Below are positions 55,648 to 62,486 of a DNA stretch of 64,000 nucleotides, one piece after another (within the stretch, counting starts at the first letter, position 1; each line of letters opens with the position of its first letter). The notes beneath the pieces were generated by a model, which was not told the DNA's origin, did not search any database, and worked only from the letters and a program-made list of their open reading frames with translations. Origin of the DNA: Caballeronia sp. GAFFF1 (GTDB lineage: Bacteria; Pseudomonadota; Gammaproteobacteria; Burkholderiales; Burkholderiaceae); contig NZ_JALQEM010000034.1 of assembly GCF_023630705.1 (NCBI RefSeq), positions 62,001 to 126,000 of the forward strand, read 5' to 3'. The position numbers and the translations under genes were made by a program.

Positions 55648-56928
55648 TCAACGCTGCGAGATGGTCGCCGTGTTCTTCGAGCCGGCTTGCGTCAGCACCG
55701 CGCTGTTGCCGGAGCCGGCTTGCGCGACCGAGCCCGTGTTCGCATAGCCGATCTGCGTGATCACGCCCGTGTTGCCCGAGCCGCTTTGCGAAGCCGTCGC
55801 GCTGTTGCCGATGCCGTTCTGCGACAGCAGAAGCTCTTCGTTCTTGCCCGACTGCGTGGCGGTCGCCACGTTGAAGTCGCCGTATTGCGCCGACAACAGC
55901 GTCGATTCGATAGCGGCTTGCTGCGTCAGGGTCGCGTTGTTGTTCGTGCCCGATTGCACCGAGGCCAGAACGTTGTTGCGGCCGCCCTGTTGCGTGGCGA
56001 TCGCTTCGTTGGTGCTGCCGTATTGCGTCACCGACGTGGTGTCGTTCGACTCGTTGTACTGGTTCACGTACGTCTTGTTGTAGAGCGCGCCGCTCTGGAC
56101 GATCGTCGTCGTTTCATTGACGGCATTGCCCTGATTCACTTGCGCGAAGTTCGGTGCGAACGCGCCGCTCTGGTCGATGCTCGTCTTGTTGCCGCCGCCG
56201 TTCGACGAGAAGACCTTCGCGATCTCCGAGCCGTTTTGCTTGATCGACACCGTATCGCCGAGTTCGTTCGTCTGGCCGACATACGCGTCGGTGCCGCCGC
56301 CCGTCTGCGTGATCGTCGTCTTGTTCAGACCGCCGCCGGTGGTTTCGACGTTTGCGATACCGTGATCACGGTCTTGCGACACTTGCACGTTGTTGCCGAA
56401 CGTCGACGTCTGCGTAACGGTCGCGCTGCCGCCGTCGAGCTTGCCGAGGTTCTGGCCTTGATCGATGTTGACCGTGTTGCCCTGCGCATTCGTCTGCGTG
56501 ATCTTCGCGGCGTTGTTCGAGCCGTTCTGGCGGATGCTGTCGTTATCGAAAGACGACGTCGTCTGAGCCACGTTCGCCGACGAGTTGCTACCCGTCTGGG
56601 TGATGCTCGTGCGCTCGGCAAACGCGCGGTCTTGCGTGACCGTCGCCTTCAGGTTCGAACCGCCGCTGCGCGACGACACGCCGTTTTGCGTGATGTTCGT
56701 GGTGTTGTAGCCGCCATCCTTCGAGGTGACGCTGGCAGCGGCGCCATCCGCGGTTTGCAGCACGTTCACGCGGTCGCCGATCGACGATTGTTGATCGACC
56801 GTCGCCTGATTCGCGTTGCCGAATTGCGAAACGGTAGCCGATTCGCTCGTCGAGGAGCCGGCTGCCAAAGCCGACGTGGAAGCCAGCGTTGCCAGACCCA
56901 TAGCGATGATGATTGCCTTGACTTTCAT
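55648..56928 (-). CDS. csgA: Very long CsgA-like curlin (major fibre subunit)
   Basis: A 426-residue exported amyloid subunit. A signal peptide (MKVKAIIIAMGLATLASTSA) precedes about 17-18 imperfect repeats of roughly 22 residues, each a beta-arch of the form x-A-x-x-x-Q-x-G-x-x-N (for example SQSGSGNTGVITQIGYANTG, QAGSGNSAVLTQAGSKN). E. coli CsgA has 151 residues and five repeats, so this is nearly three times longer. Gln and Asn stacks needed for curli nucleation are regular, strongest in the last six repeats. It is the last gene of the operon. Confidence 0.9.
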   Translation of the reverse strand: MKVKAIIIAMGLATLASTSALAAGSSTSESATVSQFGNANQATVDQQSSIGDRVNVLQTADGAAASVTSKDGGYNTTNITQNGVSSRSGGSNLKATVTQDRAFAERTSITQTGSNSSANVAQTTSSFDNDSIRQNGSNNAAKITQTNAQGNTVNIDQGQNLGKLDGGSATVTQTSTFGNNVQVSQDRDHGIANVETTGGGLNKTTITQTGGGTDAYVGQTNELGDTVSIKQNGSEIAKVFSSNGGGNKTSIDQSGAFAPNFAQVNQGNAVNETTTIVQSGALYNKTYVNQYNESNDTTSVTQYGSTNEAIATQQGGRNNVLASVQSGTNNNATLTQQAAIESTLLSAQYGDFNVATATQSGKNEELLLSQNGIGNSATASQSGSGNTGVITQIGYANTGSVAQAGSGNSAVLTQAGSKNTATISQR

Positions 56929-57089
56929 TTTTATAGCCTCGTGGTTTGAGTTTTGAGTAACTTCTTTATTACCGACGGCTGGCAGCCCCTGCTGCCCCCG
57001 TTGCGACCGAACTGCGCCCTCTTATACCCTACGTACTGCTTACTACGGTCTCCTCGCGCCGTGACATGTCGCCAAGGCCGAAAAACGGG

Positions 57090-57647
57090 TTACTTCATCA
57101 GCACCGACGCCCGCGCGCCGTTGCCGTTCTGCATGACCTGGAGCCCCGCTCCATTGCGGCTTTGCAGGATGGACACTTCGTTGTTGTTGCCGAGTTGCGT
57201 CACTTGCGAAGACATCGAAGATCCGATCTGCGTCACCGTTGCTGCATTGCCGCTACCGCCTTGCACTGAGATCGACCGGTTGTACTGCCCGGCCTGATAA
57301 CCGTTGTACTGATTGGCGTTGCCGCCTTGTTGCACGACCGACCAGTTGTCGTTGCCGGCCTGCGCGGTCACGGCTGCGTTCGCGATGCCCGCCTGATTCA
57401 CGACGAGGCCGTTCTGCCCCGCCTGAATCCCGGTGACGCGATTGTTGGCGCCGTGCTGCGCGACGCGCGCAACCTGCGTCGCGCCGCCGAAGCCCGGCTC
57501 CGCGGGACCGAAGTCCGACACCGGCGAAAGGTCCGCTGCGAAGACGGCAAGCGAGAGGCTCACGACCGCGAACACGCCGGCGCACAGCGCGACTTTCGAC
57601 GCCCGCCACGGCGCGCGCGGCGGTATCACTTGGTTAGGCTTGTTCAT
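57090..57647 (-). CDS. csgB: CsgB-like curlin (nucleator or minor subunit)
   Basis: A 185-residue exported curlin-repeat protein. After an atypically long signal (basic N-terminus PPRAPWRASKVALCAGVFAV) and a spacer (SPVSDFGPAEPGFGG) come about six 22-residue curlin repeats (QAGNDNWSVVQQGGNANQYN, QLGNNNEVSILQSRNG). The last repeat is irregular and basic (GARASVLMK), as in CsgB nucleators. It lies 4 bp upstream... of nothing but csgG's stop, i.e. directly after csgG. CsgB identity is inferred from order and divergence. Confidence 0.85.
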   Translation of the reverse strand: MNKPNQVIPPRAPWRASKVALCAGVFAVVSLSLAVFAADLSPVSDFGPAEPGFGGATQVARVAQHGANNRVTGIQAGQNGLVVNQAGIANAAVTAQAGNDNWSVVQQGGNANQYNGYQAGQYNRSISVQGGSGNAATVTQIGSSMSSQVTQLGNNNEVSILQSRNGAGLQVMQNGNGARASVLMK

Positions 57648-57651
57648 CGAA

Positions 57652-58581
57652 TCAGCTTCCCAATGTTTTCGGCGGATCGATCTTCACCGCGCTATACGGC
57701 GGGTTCACGTCTTCCATCGTCTGCACGTAACCCTGGTTTTCCTGGAGATAACGCTGCATAGTCGGGTCGTACCAGTCTTTCATGTCCTTGAGCGCCCACG
57801 TCTGGTTCGCCACGCCCTGCACGATCAGATGCACGAGCGCCGATTCGATCGCCTCGTTCACGCACAACTGTTGCGGCTCGTTGCGCGTCATGCCGATTTC
57901 GGCCTGCAACAGATCCTTGAAGCCGATGAAGCGATACACGCCCGTATCGACCTGAATCGAGTAGATGGTCTTGGTCGTCGATACGCTATTGAGAATGGTG
58001 CCGTTGCGAATATCCACCGCGCGTAGGTTCACGGTCACCTGATCGACGCGATACTGCTGCGACGCCGAGATCCCGAGATACGCGACGCCCGCGCCGCCCG
58101 TGCGAATGTTCGAGTCATAGCCGACGATGCCGCCTTCCAGCACGATGTTCGCGGGCGCCAGCGCGCCGATCTGCGTGATGTTGGCGCCTGCACGGTTCTT
58201 GTCGTCGGGCGTTTCGAGCGCACGCATGATCTTGCGTTCGGTCAGCAGGTCCTGAAGATTCTCGCGTTCGACGGGCTGAAACCAGCCGGAATCGCGCATG
58301 GCCTTCACGAGAAACGACGCGCCGCCTTGCGTGACTTGCGACGAGAACGAGCTGTCCGGCGACGGCTTGTATTGACCCGTGAGGTCGCGAAAACCGTACA
58401 CGGCCGCGTAGATCTTGCCCTTCGGCGGCGGCAGGTGCGTGAGATCGCGCGTGACGCGTGTCGGCGGCGTCAGCGTGGCATTGCCTGCCGAGGGCATCGG
58501 CGCGGTCACGCAGCCGGTGAGCAGCATCGCGGCAGCAAGCGTGGCGCCGAGCGCGGCGGTCCGGAATGTCTTGTTGTTCAT
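57652..58581 (-). CDS. csgG: Curli secretion channel lipoprotein CsgG
   Basis: A 309-residue outer-membrane lipoprotein forming the nonameric curli export pore. The lipobox LTGC sets Cys24 as the lipidated residue. The family core LPPPKGKIYAAVYGFRDLTG and the constriction-loop region YKPSPDSSFSSQVTQGGASF are well conserved, as are ERENLQDLLTERKI and DIRNGTILNSVSTTKTIYS. It is followed after 4 bp by the csgB-like gene and preceded by csgF. Confidence 0.95.
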   Translation of the reverse strand: MNNKTFRTAALGATLAAAMLLTGCVTAPMPSAGNATLTPPTRVTRDLTHLPPPKGKIYAAVYGFRDLTGQYKPSPDSSFSSQVTQGGASFLVKAMRDSGWFQPVERENLQDLLTERKIMRALETPDDKNRAGANITQIGALAPANIVLEGGIVGYDSNIRTGGAGVAYLGISASQQYRVDQVTVNLRAVDIRNGTILNSVSTTKTIYSIQVDTGVYRFIGFKDLLQAEIGMTRNEPQQLCVNEAIESALVHLIVQGVANQTWALKDMKDWYDPTMQRYLQENQGYVQTMEDVNPPYSAVKIDPPKTLGS

Positions 58582-58599
58582 GGCTTATGTGCGCTCGTC

Positions 58600-59049
58600 T
58601 TACTGGCCGTTGCCGACGATGAAAGTGGTGGATGCGCCGGTCGTTTTGTCGGTCGTCGTCACTTGCAGATTGCCGCCCGTGACTTGCGTGATCGCAATCG
58701 AGAAGTTGCCCGTGTTGATGGTCCCCGGATGCAGCGTGCCGTCGGTGCCGACGATCGAGCTCGAAATCGACGACGCCACGCGCGACAGAATCGCCTGCTG
58801 CAGTTGCGTGTTGAACTGGTCGAGCGTGGACTGTCCGCTCGTGCCGTAATCCGCGAGCGACGGATCTTTGTATTTGTTCTGCGCGTTCGCTTCGTTCAGC
58901 AGATTCACGCCGTTGAGCGGATTGCCGCCGAAGTTGGGATTCACCGGCTCATAGACGAGCGTCGTCGCGTGAGCGGCAAGCGGCGTCAGAAGCGGCATCG
59001 AGAGCGCGCAGGCGAGCATCGCGCTGCGGACAAGCGCCTTGGTTTTCAT
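58600..59049 (-). CDS. csgF: Curli assembly factor CsgF
   Basis: A 149-residue exported protein. The mature start TTLVYEPVNPNFGGNPLNG is the conserved CsgF segment that inserts in the CsgG pore. Signal peptide about residues 1-29 (ending AHA). CsgF couples CsgG to the CsgB nucleator on the cell surface. The ATG at 59049 lies 32 bp after csgE. The C-terminal domain is slightly longer than in E. coli (138 residues). Confidence 0.95.
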   Translation of the reverse strand: MKTKALVRSAMLACALSMPLLTPLAAHATTLVYEPVNPNFGGNPLNGVNLLNEANAQNKYKDPSLADYGTSGQSTLDQFNTQLQQAILSRVASSISSSIVGTDGTLHPGTINTGNFSIAITQVTGGNLQVTTTDKTTGASTTFIVGNGQ

Positions 59050-59081
59050 CGTGTTCCCCGTAGTTGGCCGTGTTGCTTTTA

Positions 59082-59744
59082 TCAGAGTTCGTCGTTCGCC
59101 ATGTCGGCGTCGCGAAAGAGCAGACGTGTGAGGTCTGCCTGCATGACGTTCTGGAACGCCACCTGTGCCGCGCCTTCCGCGACCGGCCGCACGTTGGCCC
59201 GCGCGATCGGCAAGAACGCCTGAAAGACGCGACGCTGACCGAACTCGACCCATACGAGGCTGCCGTAGCGCGCGGAAGGACGCTCGTGAACCGACACGAC
59301 GTAACGCTCGCTCAACGGAATCGCGCTCCATGCCTGCGCGAACCAGTTATAGAAGTCCTGCCCTGCGAGCGTCACTGTGTCGGTGGTCACGACACCGCCG
59401 AGCGCATCGTCGAGCGGCTTCTGGCCGGTAATATCGGCTGTACGGGCGCGTGGCGTTCCCGCGAGCGTCGCGCTCTTTTCCAGCGACTCCGATGCGTTCA
59501 CCGTGCCGCGTGGCGAAAGCGGCGCACCGTTCGCGGCTGGCAGGGGCGTCGTCTTGCCGACCGGGCTCGGCGTCGGCGTCGTCGGAAGCGAAATGAGCGG
59601 CTGCGCGGCAACGGACGGCTCCGCGTGCGCGGCGGGAACCGATTCGGCATCCTGAGCAAATGCACGGCTTGGCACGACCGATAAAGCGATGATGCACACT
59701 GCGATTGCACGCCCTTGGCTAGGCTGCTTTCTCTCTCGCTGCAT
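59082..59744 (-). CDS. csgE: Curli assembly chaperone CsgE
   Basis: A 220-residue protein whose C-terminal half is CsgE: DTVTLAGQDFYNWFAQAWSA, ERYVVSVHERPSARYGSLVWV and QRRVFQAFLPIAR. CsgE caps the CsgG pore in the periplasm and gives substrate specificity. The N-terminal half (signal peptide, then about 80 Pro/Ser/Thr-rich residues) is an extension not found in E. coli CsgE (129 residues). It is the first gene of the operon. Confidence 0.92.
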   Translation of the reverse strand: MQRERKQPSQGRAIAVCIIALSVVPSRAFAQDAESVPAAHAEPSVAAQPLISLPTTPTPSPVGKTTPLPAANGAPLSPRGTVNASESLEKSATLAGTPRARTADITGQKPLDDALGGVVTTDTVTLAGQDFYNWFAQAWSAIPLSERYVVSVHERPSARYGSLVWVEFGQRRVFQAFLPIARANVRPVAEGAAQVAFQNVMQADLTRLLFRDADMANDEL

Positions 59745-60170
59745 GACTTCCCCGTATGTCCTTGGCCGCTATGGTGCCGCCTTCAGACGTTGCTTGTTGT
59801 TATTCGTTAGACGGAACGAATTTTGCGCAAAAGGGCCGAGTCGATATGTGGCATGCGCCACATTAGTCTGAGGAAATATTCGATTTCTGTAATGCGCTCG
59901 GGGATTGAATGAAGGCAAGCGAGTTCGATCGCCGACGAAACGTTTGCGCAAACGATAGTGTCGGACAGAGCCACGCTTTCGGTGCGGAGCTGTCGGTTGC
60001 AGCGCGACATTCGCGCTAGCGCGCGTGATCGCTCAAGCCGTTTCGATGCGCGAGGAGGCTTACATGGCGCGGCTTCGAAGTCTTCGACCTGCGCGCTGGC
60101 ACAGGCGGTGCATGATGAACAGGGTGACCACTCACGCGTCACGACACCCAAACACTTAAGGGGCACTGCC
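59745..60170. other. 426-bp control region between csgE and the GG-leader peptide gene
   Basis: No convincing gene. The half near csgE is AT-richer than the surroundings, as expected of a promoter, and holds an 18-bp inverted repeat (59846-59863). A minus-strand open frame at 59807-60286 runs antisense through the peptide gene and lacks a ribosome site. No csgD gene is present. Confidence 0.6.
59846..59863. promoter_or_regulatory. Inverted repeat upstream of csgE (putative operator)
   Basis: ATGTGGC-ATGC-GCCACAT: perfect 7-bp arms around a 4-bp centre, 102 bp before the csgE start. The size fits a dimeric regulator site. The regulator is unknown. Confidence 0.6.
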
Positions 60171-60350
60171 ATGAACACGCTCACCATCAAGGACCTGCCG
60201 ATCTCCGAAGACCTCGACCGCAACGCTATGAAAAACGTGCGCGGCGGCGCGAAGACCGTCAACGAGGCCATCGGCGATACGGTCAAAATGCTGCATCAGA
60301 TCGGATCGGTGCAATGCGAGTTCGTTTCGCATTCCTACGTGTGCTTTTGA
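60171..60350 (+). CDS. Small peptide with double-glycine leader
   Basis: A 59-residue gene product. The first 26 residues (MNTLTIKDLPISEDLDRNAM, then KNVRGG) have the form of a double-glycine leader: hydrophobic and acidic heptad, Glu-Leu/Asp-Leu, a Met, and Gly-Gly at 25-26. The 33-residue remainder has two cysteines nine apart (CEFVSHSYVC) that could form a disulfide. AAGGGG precedes the ATG. Leaders of the KDLxxxEELD-AM-xVRGG type occur in front of small unknown proteins in proteobacteria. No peptidase-transporter gene lies nearby. A hairpin follows directly. Confidence 0.75.
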   Translation: MNTLTIKDLPISEDLDRNAMKNVRGGAKTVNEAIGDTVKMLHQIGSVQCEFVSHSYVCF

Positions 60351-60376
60351 GCCACGCGGCCGGCGTGGCGCTTTCT
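60351..60376 (+). terminator. Hairpin after the GG-leader peptide gene
   Basis: GCCACGC (60351-60357) and GCGTGGC (60363-60369) form a 7-bp stem with a 5-nt loop immediately after the stop codon, followed by a pyrimidine-rich CTTTCTCTC. Confidence 0.6.
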
Positions 60377-60377
60377 C

Positions 60378-61400
60378 TCACATGCGATCCACCGCGATCA
60401 CCGCATCGGCGAACGCCTTCGGCGCTTCCTGCGGCAGATTGTGTCCCACGCCGCCCCCCACGTCGATATGCCGGTACTTGCCGGTAAACTTCTTCGCATA
60501 CGCCGAGGGGCTCGGATGCGGCGCGGCGTTTGCATCGCCTTCCATCGTGATGGTCGGAACCGTGATCGGCGGCGCGGCCGCGAGGCGCTTCTCGAGCGCG
60601 TCGTATTGCGGCTCGCCTTCCGCAAGCCCCAGCCTCCACCGATAGTTGTGAATGACGACCGCGACGTGATCCGGGTTATCGAACGCCTGCGCGGAGCGCT
60701 CGAACGTCGCGTCGTCGAAATGCCACTCTGGCGATGCCGTTTGCCATATCAGCTTCGAGAACGCGCGGCGATTCGCTTCATAGCCCGCGCGGCCGCGTTC
60801 GGTCGCGAAGTAAAACTGATACCACCATGCGTACTCCGCTTTCGGCGGCAACGGCGCGCGATTCGCTTCCTGACTGCCGATGAGATACCCGCTCACGGAC
60901 ACGAGCGCCTTGCAACGCTCGGGCCACAACGCCGCGACGATATCTGCGGTGCGCGCGCCCCAGTCGAAGCCCGCGACGAGCGCCTTTTGAATGCGCAGCG
61001 CATCCATGAGCGCGATGATATCCACGGCGACGACCGCCTGCTGTCCGTTGCGCGGAGTATCGGCCGAGAGGAAGCGCGTCGAGCCGTAGCCACGCAAATA
61101 AGGCACGATCACCCGGTACCCCGCGGCCGCAAGCATCGGCGCGACTTCGGCGAAGCTATGAATGTCGTACGGCCAGCCGTGCAGAAGGATGACCGGCGGA
61201 CCGTTTTCCGGGCCGGCCTGCGCATAGCCGATATTGAGCGTGCCAGCATTGATCTGACGGATATCGCCAAAAGAAGCCGCGCTCGCTGTGCCCGCCGACT
61301 GCGCGCGAACGAGACCGCTGAAGCCCAACTGCATCGCGCCGATACCTGCAATCGTCGCACCGAGCAAGCGGCGGCGCGAGCCGTTGATGTTCTCCGTCAT
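60378..61400 (-). CDS. Tat-exported alpha/beta hydrolase
   Basis: A 340-residue alpha/beta hydrolase with a twin-arginine signal (SRRRLLGATIAGIGAMQLGF). The core has HGWPYD, the nucleophile elbow AGFDWGAR (Asp nucleophile) and a late GGVGHNLPQE catalytic His, which places it with epoxide hydrolases and haloalkane dehalogenases. Export by Tat suggests a periplasmic role on an external compound. The start at 61400 follows GGGAGAG. It is divergent from the LysR gene at 61523, its likely regulator. Confidence 0.9.
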   Translation of the reverse strand: MTENINGSRRRLLGATIAGIGAMQLGFSGLVRAQSAGTASAASFGDIRQINAGTLNIGYAQAGPENGPPVILLHGWPYDIHSFAEVAPMLAAAGYRVIVPYLRGYGSTRFLSADTPRNGQQAVVAVDIIALMDALRIQKALVAGFDWGARTADIVAALWPERCKALVSVSGYLIGSQEANRAPLPPKAEYAWWYQFYFATERGRAGYEANRRAFSKLIWQTASPEWHFDDATFERSAQAFDNPDHVAVVIHNYRWRLGLAEGEPQYDALEKRLAAAPPITVPTITMEGDANAAPHPSPSAYAKKFTGKYRHIDVGGGVGHNLPQEAPKAFADAVIAVDRM

Positions 61401-61522
61401 GTCACTCTCCCGAAGGTGTCGTCGATGAAGCGCATGATGGACGCGTCGCGCCGTCCGAGCAAGAGCAACAAAGTTCACGTATCGTTGCTCAGTGAACAAC
61501 GCTCACTGACGGGGACATGGTC

Positions 61523-62464
61523 ATGCGAGAGATCAATCAGCAGCGTCTGCGCTACTTCAATGAGGTCCTGGCGCACGGCACTATTCGCGGCGCGGCGGAT
61601 CGTCTGAACACGTCGCCTTCGGTGATTGCGCGGCAGATCAAGTTGCTCGAAGACGAACTCGACACGCTGCTCTTCGAACGTCAGGCGCGCGGCGTTCGTC
61701 CGACGGAGGCTGCGTTTCATCTGCTCGAATTCTGGCGCGGGTATCGTTCGCAGCAGGAGAAGCTGGAGGATCAGCTTCATGCGTTGAAGGGGCTTCAGCA
61801 AGGCAAGATCAGGCTTGCCGTGAGCGAGGGCTACGTCGACATGCTGGTGGACGACGTTCTCGCGCGGTTCTGCGCGCGTTATGCGGGCCTCGACGTAACG
61901 GTGGAGATGCTGGCCGTCGATGAGATCATCGAGGAAGTCGCGCAAAGCCGCGCGCATATCGGGCTCGCGTACAACCCGCCGCCGCACCCGCGCATCGAGG
62001 TCCGCGCAAGCTCGGCGCAGCCAGTGGTGCTGCTTGCACGGCGCGATCATCCGCTCGTCGAACGCGGCGGCGTGGCACGCATCGACGACCTGCGCGATTA
62101 TCCGCTCGCCCTCATGCCGCCCACGTTCGGCATCGGCCACGTCGTGAAGATGGTGGAACTGGCGGAGGGCGTCTCCATCCGCGCGACACTCACGACCAAC
62201 TCCCTCACCGCATTGAAGCGCATCGTGAGCGCGGGGGACTTCATCACGTTGATCGGTGCGTTCGCTGCGTATCGCGAGATTGCGAGCGGCGAGATGAAGA
62301 CGGTGCCCATTGCGCACCCCGTCTTCGAGAACATTCAGGCGCGCGTGTTGTTGAAGGCGGGCAGGCCGCTCGCAGCCGGACCCCAGGCGCTGCTCACATG
62401 GCTGCTGGACGCCATGCCGATGTTCGCGCAACGTGACAAGCGTCGCAAGCGCTCAGCAAAATGA
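61523..62464 (+). CDS. LysR-family transcriptional regulator
   Basis: A 313-residue LysR protein. Helix-turn-helix: [20 protein letters not shown]. The effector domain spans about 90-295. An ATG at 61517 is closer to GGGG than usual, so 61523 is preferred. Divergent from the Tat-exported hydrolase gene with 122 bp between, suggesting local control. C-terminus is very basic ([10 protein letters not shown]). Confidence 0.9.
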   Translation: MREINQQRLRYFNEVLAHGTIRGAADRLNTSPSVIARQIKLLEDELDTLLFERQARGVRPTEAAFHLLEFWRGYRSQQEKLEDQLHALKGLQQGKIRLAVSEGYVDMLVDDVLARFCARYAGLDVTVEMLAVDEIIEEVAQSRAHIGLAYNPPPHPRIEVRASSAQPVVLLARRDHPLVERGGVARIDDLRDYPLALMPPTFGIGHVVKMVELAEGVSIRATLTTNSLTALKRIVSAGDFITLIGAFAAYREIASGEMKTVPIAHPVFENIQARVLLKAGRPLAAGPQALLTWLLDAMPMFAQRDKRRKRSAK

Positions 62465-62486
62465 TGTAACGGCGCTGCCCGCAGCC

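Noticed and set aside
59807-60286. 159-codon minus-strand open frame over the GG-leader peptide
   Set aside because: Antisense to a peptide with its own ribosome site and a recognisable leader; no start signal of its own.
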